From Haematococcus lacustris (lineage: Eukaryota > Chlorophyta > Chlorophyceae > Chlamydomonadales > Haematococcaceae), in assembly GCA_030144725.1 (NCBI GenBank), contig JASKMD010000003.1, forward strand, positions 4,698,390 through 4,762,389: DNA of 64,000 nucleotides, given 5' to 3'. The position numbers and the translations under genes were made by a program. Under the pieces are notes generated by a model, which had not been told where the DNA came from, ran no database searches, and worked only from the letters and a program-made list of their open reading frames with translations. Shown here one piece after another: positions 21,523-33,207 of this stretch; the first letter of the stretch is position 1; every line of letters begins with the position of its first letter.

Positions 21523-22526
21523 GCACCCACTGCGAGCCTCTGGTGTGGCTGCCACTGACAGCATGCCCGCTAGTATCTAGTCATGTCAGGGGCTTCACTT
21601 GTTGTCTTCTATGGTCATGCTTGTTAGAGCTGCTGAAACATCATGTAGGACACTACATTGTTCTGGCTATGCTTGTCAGGTGTTGTCAAGTGAAGGCTTC
21701 ACTGAAGCTCTTGCATCCAATCTCAGCTGATTTGTATCTCAAATTCTGCACTGCATTGGTTGTTGATGGTTGTAATGCTGAGCACGTCATGCTGGGCTCA
21801 CCTAGCAGAAAACTCGGGACAGTGTCATAACAATCCAACATGTCAGTGAAGCGCTCCCCGGCCAGGGCGATGCCTTGCTTTACGCGCATCTTGCATACAG
21901 TGCCAGGTTCTGCTCTTTGCCATTTGGACCGGCCCTTTCTACTATGCGTACAACATTAGCCACTGGGGTCACAACGAGGTATCTGGTGACAGCGTACCTT
22001 TACAACAACCTTTCTACCGTTGAGTGCGGGCCTTTGACATGGTGTTGTGATGCAAAGTACATGGTGCTAAGCCAGCTCTCATGCTTTCTTAACCAATCAC
22101 CAATAATGTCGGGGAGCTTGGGTGATGAGCAAGGTGGAAGCTGAGCCAGAGCTCATGGCTTTGCTCACAACACCTCAGCTTGTCGCACTCAACCAATTCT
22201 AGCCCCAGCCCCAACCCCCGCCCCTGCCCCAGCCCTAGCCCCAAGCTCCAATTGAACTGGTCAGAGGTGAGCCCGCCCCCGCCCCTGCCCCCGCCCCCGT
22301 CAGGGGCAGATGGTCAAGCTGTGTGGCTGGTTCTGCTCCGGCGCATGCTTGTTGTCAGCCTGGTGCTGTAGGGACTATGTAGGGGCTATGGGGCCAGCCA
22401 ACAGGCCTGCAAGCCCCGCTCCCTGCTGGTCTTGCCGGAGCAACATCAGTGTCGGAACAGGGAGGGAAGGGTCAGAACAGGGAGGTGAAATGGAGGCAAA
22501 GGAGTGGAGGCAAGGGAGGGGACGGG
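21523..22526. other. 3' flank of CVNH-like copy 2 up to the assembly gap
   Basis: No gene seen. It holds a TGTAATGCTGAGC block (near 21773) shared with copy 1 and a CCCCAGCCC/CCCGCCCCTG GC-rich stretch at 22200-22310. Some GGAGG-rich sequence runs into the gap. Confidence 0.6.
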
Positions 22527-22626
22527 NNNNNNNNNNNNNNNNNNNNNNNNNNNNNNNNNNNNNNNNNNNNNNNNNNNNNNNNNNNNNNNNNNNNNNNNNN
22601 NNNNNNNNNNNNNNNNNNNNNNNNNN
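22527..22626. other. Assembly gap (100 N)
   Basis: Exactly 100 N, the conventional size for a gap of unknown length. Sequence resumes inside the 6.64-kb repeat unit, so array copies may be missing here. Confidence 1.
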
Positions 22627-23344
22627 GCATGTCGAGAGTTGTTGGGCAGAGACATCATCCATGGCATTCCAGTCTGTGGTTGAAACTATGCTGTAATTGC
22701 CTGCATTTTTACATTTAGCTGAAATCAAGGCAATGCACTACTGGAACCATATATAACAACCCCTATCAGTTTCGTTGCTGAATATCACGTCCGTGCTCCT
22801 TGGCACCACATAGTGTGTGATGTGACGTGGTTCCCTGTCAATGTGCACTCACTGCATGCTTGGTGGTTCAGCCGGTTTTATTGCGTACCTTATGCCACAA
22901 CGAGCTTAAACGTGTGGTTTCAGCCCAGATGTCGGCGTGGCTGGACCGGGGGCCGGGTTTGCAGCAACCCTGCATGGTCGCAGTCGGGTCCACGGTTAGT
23001 GAGCCACACGCGCTCATTTTTGCAGCTAGGCAATGGAACAAACGTCACTGTTCTGACCTGCATCGTCGGCCGCATCACTTGCAAGGGGCAGAAAAGTCAG
23101 CACGACAGCCATAACAAGCTTTGCGATGTGCACGGGGTATAGAGCACCCCACTACGTCGACTGGACACTTCCCAATGCTACACTTGGTCCAGATGGCGGG
23201 CTACGGGGGTTAACATGCGACAGGGAGATAACAGCGATGCGCTGAACCCAGCGGTGCATGTCTTACATGCTGGGATGGCCTGTATGTCATACGCAGAAAT
23301 ATTTGAAATTTCCTCAGGACGTGTCACAACTGATTAGGGCGTGC

Positions 23345-24120
23345 CGGGTCTTAAGACCCGCCTGATGTTTTGGGTCCTAAAGGTCTTAAGACCGGTACTA
23401 GAGGTCTTAAGACCTGAAAGTGGCACTTATGCGAGAGGTCCCTAGATCGGTTCCTGTCAGGGTCGGGTATGCTCACCTTCGGAGTGATAGAATGAAGTAT
23501 CGCTAGTGGATTGGGCCAGTCTATCGGGGTTACAGGGGTAGGGATTACAACAGTGGCAGAGCCCGCAACGGCGGCTTGTGCAACATGCAACACACAATTT
23601 TACTGACGGTCGAGTGTGAGGGAGTGAGGGAGTTTGCGGCCTGACGCTGTGGCGCCCGTTCTTTGTAGAAGCGTCATCATCGCGCTGCGCTGAACAGGAT
23701 GGGCGCCACAGCTCGTATCATGGCCGAGTTTGCGGCCTGGTCACTCGCTTACTGTGAGAGCAACCATGAAGCAAGGCGTGACTGCGGCTATGGTATATGG
23801 GTACTGTAAGCCTCATCACACTGTAAGCCTCATTTCGGGCGCTCCGGCGTGGTCGCGATATTTCCGATGGGTTGCCCTGGTGCACAATGGCACATCGACA
23901 CTCAGACAGTTACATCCGGCATAGGCCACTGCACTCTACTCATAGGTACTCATTTGTACTTTTAGGTCCAGCGAGCTTCGGCTGGAGGATGAGTGTCTTC
24001 GGTGTCGGGCGGTGTAAGACTGACAGGCGTAGTCATAGCGCTAGTGGCGCTGATGTGTGCCGCCGGTGGGCCGGTGGGGTCTTAAGACCCCGTTCAAAAT
24101 CCTCAGGGTCTTAAGACCCG
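23345..24120. mobile_element. Palindrome-ended element with five GGTCTTAAGACC motifs (copy 1)
   Basis: Three copies of the palindrome GGTCTTAAGACC cluster at the left (23345-23415) and two at the right (24077-24120). The outermost ones are extended to GGGTCTTAAGACCC and are followed by similar TGA.G.TTTT sequence when read inward. This arrangement suggests a non-autonomous element with palindromic terminal and subterminal repeats. No ORF with a known domain lies inside. It sits immediately 5' of the hAT C-terminal segment. Confidence 0.55.
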
Positions 24121-24140
24121 GGTCATAATAGGACCTGGCC

Positions 24141-24541
24141 GGGAACGCCCTACAGCTGATCCTAGACACCTGGCCGGAGCCAGAGTACGCTGTTGGCATG
24201 GGGCTCAAGACATGGACAGGTCTGCACCGGACCTGACAGCTTACCCAGTGGCCTTGTGGCGCAGGTATGGTAAGAAGGTGCCACACCCACAAGTTGGGGC
24301 GTAGCGCGTGGTCAGCATCGCCGCCACCTCAGCTGCCACTGAACACCTATTCAGTGCTATTAAGTTCATCTGGAGCGACCAGCGCTCTCGCTTGTTGCTA
24401 GGGCGCATGTGGATCATGTCCTATGTGTTATTCAACACACGGGTCATGACTCGCAAGGAGCACCACGCATTAGCTGAGGCGCAAGAGGAGTGGGAGAGCT
24501 TCGTGGCAGCCCAGGTAGTGCTCAATGCCCCTCAGCTGTAG
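24141..24541 (+). pseudogene. hAT transposase C-terminal (dimerisation) fragment, array copy 1
   Basis: The frame reads LWRRYGKKVPHPQVGA, a TAG, then RVVSIAATSAATEHLFSAIKF, IWSDQRSRLLLGRMWIMSYVLFN. This is the hAT-family C-terminal dimerisation domain (atSAatEhlFS ... R..L......mm.y...N). The in-frame TAG at about 24302 and a frame change upstream show decay. The rest of the gene would lie in the gap to the left. Confidence 0.85.
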
Positions 24542-24676
24542 CATGCACGTACACCCCACAATGGCATTGCACGACAGGGCTTGTGATGGGCAGCCTGAAG
24601 CGGGCAGCCTGTAGCGCGCAGCCTGGAGCTGGATGCTTTTATTTTTGTTGTGTGTTGTTGTGTTGTCTCACCTTGT

Positions 24677-24705
24677 TTATTATTATTATTATTATTATTA
24701 TTATT
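24677..24705. repeat. (ATT)n, array copy 1
   Basis: About nine ATT triplets; the second copy is equal and the third is six triplets longer. Confidence 0.95.
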
Positions 24706-25434
24706 TGTTTTTTGCCAGGAGTCTACAGACATACAACCACCTATCCAGCCCAGCCCAGCCCAGCCGAGCCCAGCCCAGTGTGGTGTTGTGTGGAGTGGTG
24801 CTGACTTGTCTTGACGTAGTGGTGCTGTGACTTGGTGTTGTGTGGTGTGGTGTAAAATGGTGTTGACTTGTGCTGTGGACTTATGCAAGTATCCCCGTCT
24901 TGACTGGTACGATTTGGTAAGACCCTGCACAGGGGTGGTATTGGTAGGACCTATACAGGGTTGGTAAGGTCTTCTATCAATATGCCTAGTGTCGAACGAT
25001 TAACGTAAGAAACTTTGTAGCTCTGTAATTCTGCATCACTGAACATCATATCTGAATTTCCTACGTTCCAAACGGGTTGTGAACTATTGATTGGTTGCTT
25101 GTATGTTAGGTGGCTGTGTTGACACTGAGCAGCACCTTCCATTGGGTGGGAGAGAGGGGGTGGGAATAAGAGAGGGGTGATTGGGGATGAAGGTGGCGTG
25201 AGACACTCAATTGAACCACATAAACAAAATCAAGCAAGCAAGGGATAGTACTTACCAGTGTAAGAGTCATACACTCGAGTAGCACTACATCTAGCAGCAC
25301 ATGGGGCAAGCGTCATTCATCCCTGACTGCGAACAGACCTACTGGCTGCAGATGGTGCTGATAGCAGCATGGCAAGGGCCAGCACCAGCATGGCTACATA
25401 GTGTCTTGGCCACGTCGTAGTGGCCGTAGCAGGG

Positions 25435-26565
25435 TCACACAAACGCACCCATCATCTCCCCCTTGTTGTCCACCTTGTTGTACCGTTCCCCTGCACGCAT
25501 CAGACACTGACCTCATCAGTGCCCTGCCAGCTGCCATGCCGCAGCTTGGGTTGTGTTTCCCTCTGTCATGTCTACACAGACTGTGTTAGCATTTGCTCCA
25601 AGTGCTGTGCACCCAGCCTAATCCTGACCTCATCAGTGCCCTGCCAGCCGTGCCGCAGCTTAGGTCCTATTCCAGTCTATTATGTCTACTCTGCCTGTGT
25701 ATGCGTTTGTTGCAGTGCCAGTGCCAGTGCTTTGCACCCTGCCTTACTCCTCTCACAGCTGCCCACTGCATTGCCATACAGCTTGGCTACCCATAGGCGT
25801 GCCCCAAAGCTCAATCATTCAGAAGTAATGTGCATGGCAACACAGCCACGGCACAGCACCCTCTCCTATGCACTGCCATGTCGTAATTGCCTTGCCATCA
25901 ACATGCACTCACAGTCGCCAGCAATGGGTGCGGCCACCAGGTGGTCAGGGATGCCAAAGCTGTCCACCAGCTGTTGAGACACTGGCCCCAGACTGGCAAC
26001 CAGGCTGCGCACCAGGTCAGGCACGTGACGCCCAACCTGCGCATGGCATGCAAGCATGCAGCTCTACTAGTACCACGGACCACAGAATCTGTTAGGCACA
26101 GCTTTGCTGATGAGGCGGTCTGAAAAAGTCAGCACTTTGCTTGGGCAACATTGCAGCCCAAGGAAGAGCTGCTGTGGTAACTGGGCAGTGGGCGTGCATG
26201 AGCTGAAGACGTTAACGAGTGACTCACCATCAGGGACGAGCTACAGTGGTGCTGTGTGCAGCAGCAGCTGCCCATGAGCTGAGAATGTCAACAATGTCAA
26301 CAATGCAGGCTGGCTTACACCAGGGAGGCAAGATGTTGCCCTTGGAGTTGCGCATGGAGTTTGCCATGAAGGCGGAGGCTGTGCCCCAAGCAGCCTGTGT
26401 ACTTCATGTGTGACACATCAGAGCGTCACACTTGCTCAGTCTGCACCTGAGGGCTGAGGATGCCCTCCGCCATGAACCAAGCCAGGTCTTGCTCCACGCA
26501 GCGTGCAGCAAACAGGCGAGCGCAGGCCTCCAGCACGCAGCGTACCGCGAGGGAGGGTTGCTTGC
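25435..26565 (-). pseudogene. Acyl-CoA oxidase 3'-end duplicate (exons 20-22), array copy 1
   Basis: Exons at 26447-26565, 25913-26036 and 25435-25490 repeat exons 20-22 of the intact oxidase at 38737-50946 almost without change ([48 protein letters not shown]). Upstream exons are absent: at 27209 the sequence switches from oxidase intron 19 to hAT sequence. Without a promoter or exons 1-19 it cannot make an oxidase. Confidence 0.9.
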
Positions 26566-28405
26566 CTGCACAGGCAGCAGTCGGGCAGGCAGGTGAGCTG
26601 AGCGGGTGACTCAGCAGGTGAGCTGAGCTGAGCAGCTGAGTCTAATGTGCTGCTATCAGCGTCAGATGCGTTCATGGTAAAGCCGATCGTGGCAGTGGAG
26701 AGGGATGAGGAGCAAGCAAGTAGGGAAAGCGGGCTCAGCCCAGCAAACTCAAACGAGCAAGCTGCTGGGGTCAGGACAGGCAAGATACAAGGCCATTGAG
26801 GATCAACGTTGGAATCAGTAGGTTTGGTACAGCTTCAATGCAAGCAGCACAACAGGAAAGAGGACGGGAGTGAGGAGCTTGCTGTACCCAGATGTTTACC
26901 AATATGTACAACCCAAATGGGCGCCTTAGCCATTGCAGGTAACAGCAGCATGTGGCAGACTGGCTACGGTCGAGCAGGTCACGGTTCCAGCAGGCGGTGA
27001 AAGGCCAGAGGGCATGAGCGGCACGCAAGCAGCTTGATTTGCCAGACAAGTGGCTCAACAGCACCTGGGACCTGCAGCCCTTGGACCCTCGAGGTTGTGC
27101 GCAGTGTAGGCAGGCCCAGCCAGCTTTGACAGATGTGGCAGTGGATGGGGAGGTGTGTGGTGAAGGGCGAAAGATGATATAGGTGCATTGTGGCAGCGGG
27201 GGCAGGGGGTACGGGGACCATGGCTTTGGCTAGGGACTCTACCACCATGGGTGCATTGCACACGGGCCAGATTTGTGGGCTGGTGACGGACACACCCTTG
27301 GGCATGCAGAAGCTGTGGCGGCAGTGGAGGCAGCCATGCCCAAGGTCTTGGCAATGGGCTGCTGGGCGCACATCTTGAACCTCTTCTTCACAGGTCAGAT
27401 AGCTATGTATATCCCATGCTCTACATGTTTAGAGGTCCACACTACCACCTCCCAACACAATCCCTCAACCTCCCATACCCCAGCCTCGTGCCTTGGCATG
27501 GCCCCATGCATGGCGCTATGTTATACGCATTGTGGCATCAGCGCATATGTCTTACACTCTCCAGATGTCAAGAAGCTCCCCGGCATCTTGGAGCACATTG
27601 AGGAGGCAAAGGACATCGTAAACCTCTTCGCCCCCGCCAGGTCACCTCGCAGGAGTGGCTGCGCAATCCAAAGCAAGGCTCAAACGGGTGCCCATGTGTG
27701 CAACCAGGTTCAGCGGCATGTACAAGATGTTGCGGAGCTTGCAGCAGAACAAGCAGGCTCTCACCAACACAGTGGTGTTGCGTGGGTTGGACGCCGATGA
27801 GCGCTCAAAGCTGGTCAAGAATTGTGTGCTGTCTGAGCCATGGTGGGAAAAGAAAAAGAACTGGTTGGTGGAGTTAATGGTCCCCGTGGCTCAGCCGTTG
27901 ACAGCCAACCAAGCAGGTCACGCCAACCTTGACGACGTACACTATGGCTCGGCCATAGCGGATAAGTGGTTTGGTGATGCCACCAGGTGAGACACTACCT
28001 CCACCACTACTTCCACCACCACCACCATTACCATCACCTTTACCATCATCTTCACCTTTTGATGCCCTGCCACCCTTTCTCAGTCCCCTTCCTGCCCCAA
28101 CCCAGACCTCCTCAACACCTCACCCCACCCCACCCCAAGTAGCTCTCGTCGAATGTGTACAGGAAGGTGCCCATAGAGTTTGTGGACGACGTGATGGAGC
28201 TGGAGCAAGTGTTCCGCAAGCGCATGGACTACGGGCACCATGTCGCTCTCTACCTAGCTGCCCTGCTAGACCCCAGGAACCGCCACGAGGCTTACAACCT
28301 GACCATTGACGAGGTGTGGGCTGCAGAGGAGCTGGCTAGTAAGCTAGCAAGCGCGGATGGTGATGGCAAGGATGCAGGTGGCAATGCCGCGCGCCTAGAG
28401 CTCCT

Positions 28406-29093
28406 GGTCACCCCCGCCATTGGCTGCACCCCTGATAACATCTTATTGGTTTTTTAGAGTTTTACAGCGATTCTTGAACAGGGCAGTGCAGCTCATCAGT
28501 GCGAAGCTGGCGGGCTGCTCGGGCTGATGTGCACCTTTGCCGGGGTCGGCGGGCTCAAACATTTGAATTTTCAAATATAGGCCTTTTTTGCTGTCCAGTT
28601 AACAGCCCAACCAGGATGTCAAATGAAGAACTGCAAGTTCTGTTCGATTATTCGTGTGGGATATTAACGTGTCTATGAGACAGAAACGCGTTACCTCCAA
28701 GTGTGGGCCGTTTCATGTGTGGGCGGTCAACACAGTTAACAGCTCATTTTCTACATCTTTTTGACCGATTTTTGCTGCGCGTGGTTGCTCGTGAGCCACA
28801 GGCATCAATGTATGAAGTATCTTGTGCAACCTGAAAAGTTGCGATGTCCAGTCCAAATGCGAAATGCACGTCGAGCTGGGTCCAGGCTACCTATACCAGT
28901 CGCTTAGATTGCCTGCGAGGCTCCAGAACACGTCGCGTGTTGGGGGCCAGCCACCCGGCAAACCGCTGGGGCTGGCTGCACTCTAGTCAGGCCATCGCAA
29001 GCTCATCGCACCAATCGGCGACCTCATCCGTGCAGAAATGAGTTAGATGTTATCTCTTGAGCCATGGGGGTGCAGCCAATGGCGGGGGTGACC
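28406..29093. mobile_element. MITE with perfect 27-bp terminal inverted repeats (copy 1)
   Basis: Bases 28406-28432 (starting GGTCACCCCCGCC) are the exact reverse complement of 29067-29093. TCCT lies directly on both sides and may be a 4-base target duplication. The 688-bp interior has no coding frame of note and includes an AT-rich CATTTGAATTTTCAAATATAGG stretch. It interrupts the hAT transposase reading frame directly after ARLEL. Confidence 0.88.
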
Positions 29094-29986
29094 TCCTAGT
29101 CTAGCCTAGTTGATGCACTTGCCTTACTCGACACTAAGGACACGGATGAACGGTACTCTTGTGAATGAACTACTTGTAGCACATGCGCGCCCCACACCTG
29201 CACATCTTGCCTTTTGTAGGGATGTGGGGCTGTTGGCATGCACCTGCAAAGCATTCATAGCAAGTGTTGCATGTCGAGAGTTGTTGGGCAGAGACATCAT
29301 CCATGGCATTCCAGTCTGTGGTTGAAACTATGCTGTAATTGCCTGCATTTTTACATTTAGCTGAAATCAAGGCAATGCACTACTGGAACCATATATAACA
29401 ACCCCTATCAGTTTCGTTGCTGAATATCACGTCCGTGCTCCTTGGCACCACATAGTGTGTGATGTGACGTGGTTCCCTGTCAATGTGCACTCACTGCATG
29501 CTTGGTGGTTCAGCCGGTTTTATTGCGTACCTTATGCCACAACGAGCTTAAACGTGTGGTTTCAGCCCAGATGTCGGCGTGGCTGGACCGGGGGCCGGGT
29601 TTGCAGCAACCCTGCATGGTCGCAGTCGGGTCCACGGTTAGTGAGCCACACGCGCTCATTTTTGCAGCTAGGCAATGGAACAAACGTCACTGTTCTGACC
29701 TGCATCGTCGGCCGCATCACTTGCAAGGGGCAGAAAAGTCAGCACGACAGCCATAACAAGCTTTGCGATGTGCACGGGGTATAGAGCACCCCACTACGTC
29801 GACTGGACACTTCCCAATGCTACACTTGGTCCAGATGGCGGGCTACGGGGGTTAACATGCGACAGGGAGATAACAGCGATGCGCTGAACCCAGCGGTGCA
29901 TGTCTTACATGCTGGGATGGCCTGTATGTCATACGCAGAAATATTTGAAATTTCCTCAGGACGTGTCACAACTGATTAGGGCGTGC
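29094..29986. other. Unassigned sequence between MITE and GGTCTTAAGACC element
   Basis: Two overlapping short plus-strand frames occur, one at 29110-29325 (with LLACTCKAFIASVACRELLG) and one at 29455-29784. Neither resembles a known family to me. The segment recurs at 22627-23344 (part) and 35736-36628. Confidence 0.5.
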
Positions 29987-30762
29987 CGGGTCTTAAGACC
30001 CGCCTGATGTTTTGGGTCCTAAAGGTCTTAAGACCGGTACTAGAGGTCTTAAGACCTGAAAGTGGCACTTATGCGAGAGGTCCCTAGATCGATTCCTGTC
30101 AGGGTCGGGTATGCTCACCTTCGGAGTGATAGAATGAAGTATCGCTAGTGGATTGGGCCAGTCTATCGGGGTTACAGGGGTAGGGATTACAACAGTGGCA
30201 GAGCCCGCAACGGCGGCTTGTGCAACATGCAACACACAATTTTACTGACGGTCGAGTGTGAGGGAGTGAGGGAGTTTGCGGCCTGACGCTGTGGCGCCCG
30301 TTCTTTGTAGAAGCGTCATCATCGCGCTGCGCTAAACAGGATGGGCGCCACAGCTCGTATCATGGCCGAGTTTGCGGCCTGGTCACTCGCTTACTGTGAG
30401 AGCAACCATGAAGCAAGGCGTGACTGCGGCTATGGTATATGGGTACTGTAAGCCTCATCACACTGTAAGCCTCATTTCGGGCGCTCCGGCGTGGTCGCGA
30501 TATTTCCGATGGGTTGCCCTGGTGCACAATGGCACATCGACACTCAGACAGTTACATCCGGCATAGGCCACTGCACTCTACTCATAGGTACTCATTTGTA
30601 CTTTTAGGTCCAGCGAGCTTCGGCTGGAGGATGAGTGTCTTCGGTGTCGGGCGGTGTAAGACTGACAGGCGTAGTCATAGCGCTAGTGGCGCTGATGTGT
30701 GCCGCCGGTGGGCCGGTGGGGTCTTAAGACCACGTTCAAAATCCTCAGGGTCTTAAGACCCG
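29987..30762. mobile_element. Palindrome-ended GGTCTTAAGACC element (copy 2)
   Basis: Same structure as at 23345-24120. The fourth palindrome is damaged here (GGTCTTAAGACCACG instead of the extended GGGGTCTTAAGACCCC). Confidence 0.55.
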
Positions 30763-31318
30763 GGTCATAATAGGACCTGGCCGGGAACGCCCTACAGCTG
30801 ATCCTAGACACCTGGCCGGAGCCAGAGTACGCTGTTGGCATGGGGCTCAAGACATGGACAGGTCTGCACCGGACCTGACAGCTTACCCAGTGGCCTTGTG
30901 GCGCAGGTATGGTAAGAAGGTGCCACACCCACAAGTTGGGGCGTAGCGCGTGGTCAGCATCGCCGCCACCTCAGCTGCCACTGAACACCTATTCAGTGCT
31001 ATTAAGTTCATCTGGAGCGACCAGCGCTCTCGCTTGTTGCTAGGGCGCATGTGGATCATGTCCTATGTGTTATTCAACACACGGGTCATGACTCGCAAGG
31101 AGCACCACGCATTAGCTGAGGCGCAAGAGGAGTGGGAGAGCTTCGTGGCAGCCCAGGTAGTGCTCAATGCCCCTCAGCTGTAGCATGCACGTACACCCCA
31201 CAATGGCATTGCACGACAGGGCTTGTGATGGGCAGCCTGAAGCGGGCAGCCTGTAGCGCGCAGCCTGGAGCTGGATGCTTTTATTTTTGTTGTGTGTTGT
31301 TGTGTTGTCTCACCTTGT

Positions 31319-31347
31319 TTATTATTATTATTATTATTATTATTATT
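31319..31347. repeat. (ATT)n, array copy 2
   Basis: About nine ATT triplets, equal to copy 1. Confidence 0.95.
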
Positions 31348-32076
31348 TGTTTTTTGCCAGGAGTCTACAGACATACAACCACCTATCCAGCCCAGCCCAG
31401 CCCAGCCGAGCCCAGCCCAGTGTGGTGTTGTGTGGAGTGGTGCTGACTTGTCTTGACGTAGTGGTGCTGTGACTTGGTGTTGTGTGGTGTGGTGTAAAAT
31501 GGTGTTGACTTGTGCTGTGGACTTATGCAAGTATCCCCGTCTTGACTGGTACGATTTGGTAAGACCCTGCACAGGGGTGGTATTGGTAGGACCTATACAG
31601 GGTTGGTAAGGTCTTCTATCAATATGCCTAGTGTCGAACGATTAACGTAAGAAACTTTGTAGCTCTGTAATTCTGCATCACTGAACATCATATCTGAATT
31701 TCCTACGTTCCAAACGGGTTGTGAACTATTGATTGGTTGCTTGTATGTTAGGTGGCTGTGTTGACACTGAGCAGCACCTTCCATTGGGTGGGAGAGAGGG
31801 GGTGGGAATAAGAGAGGGGTGATTGGGGATGAAGGTGGCGTGAGACACTCAATTGAACCACATAAACAAAATCAAGCAAGCAAGGGATAGTACTTACCAG
31901 TGTAAGAGTCATACACTCGAGTAGCACTACATCTAGCAGCACATGGGGCAAGCGTCATTCATCCCTGACTGCGAACAGACCTACTGGCTGCAGATGGTGC
32001 TGATAGCAGCATGGCAAGGGCCAGCACCAGCATGGCTACATAGTGTCTTGGCCACGTCGTAGTGGCCGTAGCAGGG

Positions 32077-33207
32077 TCACACAAACGCACCCATCATCTC
32101 CCCCTTGTTGTCCACCTTGTTGTACCGTTCCCCTGCACGCATCAGACACTGACCTCATCAGTGCCCTGCCAGCTGCCATGCCGCAGCTTGGGTTGTGTTT
32201 CCCTCTGTCATGTCTACACAGACTGTGTTAGCATTTGCTCCAAGTGCTGTGCACCCAGCCTAATCCTGACCTCATCAGTGCCCTGCCAGCCGTGCCGCAG
32301 CTTAGGTCCTATTCCAGTCTATTATGTCTACTCTGCCTGTGTATGCGTTTGTTGCAGTGCCAGTGCCAGTGCTTTGCACCCTGCCTTACTCCTCTCACAG
32401 CTGCCCACTGCATTGCCATACAGCTTGGCTACCCATAGGCGTGCCCCAAAGCTCAATCATTCAGAAGTAATGTGCATGGCAACACAGCCACGGCACAGCA
32501 CCCTCTCCTATGCACTGCCATGTCGTAATTGCCTTGCCATCAACATGCACTCACAGTCGCCAGCAATGGGTGCGGCCACCAGGTGGTCAGGGATGCCAAA
32601 GCTGTCCACCAGCTGTTGAGACACTGGCCCCAGACTGGCAACCAGGCTGCGCACCAGGTCAGGCACGTGACGCCCAACCTGCGCATGGCATGCAAGCATG
32701 CAGCTCTACTAGTACCACGGACCACAGAATCTGTTAGACACAGCTTTGCTGATGAGGCGGTCTGAAAAAGTCAGCACTTTGCTTGGGCAACATTGCAGCC
32801 CAAGGAAGAGCTGCTGTGGTAACTGGGCAGTGGGCGTGCATGAGCTGAAGACGTTAACGAGTGACTCACCATCAGGGACGAGCTACAGTGGTGCTGTGTG
32901 CAGCAGCAGCTGCCCATGAGCTGAGAATGTCAACAATGTCAACAATGCAGGCTGGCTTACACCAGGGAGGCAAGATGTTGCCCTTGGAGTTGCGCATGGA
33001 GTTTGCCATGAAGGCGGAGGCTGTGCCCCAAGCAGCCTGTGTACTTCATGTGTGACACATCAGAGCGTCACACTTGCTCAGTCTGCACCTGAGGGCTGAG
33101 GATGCCCTCCGCCATGAACCAAGCCAGGTCTTGCTCCACGCAGCGTGCAGCAAACAGGCGAGCGCAGGCCTCCAGCACGCAGCGTACCGCGAGGGAGGGT
33201 TGCTTGC
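32077..33207 (-). pseudogene. Acyl-CoA oxidase 3'-end duplicate (exons 20-22), array copy 2
   Basis: Exons at 33089-33207, 32555-32678 and 32077-32132 repeat oxidase exons 20-22. The break with hAT sequence is at 33851/33852, the same junction as in copy 1, so both junctions descend from one event. Confidence 0.9.

Larger units (their letters stand above)
27210..31183 (+). pseudogene. Decayed, interrupted hAT transposase, array copy 2
   Basis: The 5' part is missing at the array junction (27210). Then come MGCWAHILNLFFT (27303-27393), VKKLPGILEHIEEAKDIVNLF (from about 27565), RVPMCATRFSGMYKMLRSLQ and NKQALTNTVVLRG (27680-27790), a PVAQPLTANQAGHANLDDV segment to 27988, and FVDDVMELEQVF with YLAALLDPRN (28158-28405). 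These follow the order of hAT transposase RNase H-like/insertion blocks. A 688-bp MITE interrupts the ORF at 28406. The C-terminal dimerisation domain resumes only at about 30783-31183, with an in-frame TAG. Between the pieces lie unknown sequence and a GGTCTTAAGACC element. hAT enzymes cut and paste DNA and leave 8-bp target duplications; this copy must be inactive. Confidence 0.85.

Noticed and set aside
26323..26396. Possible extra oxidase exon ([18 protein letters not shown])
   Set aside because: It has plausible splice sites, but its length would break the phase between exons 20 and 21, which join in frame without it.
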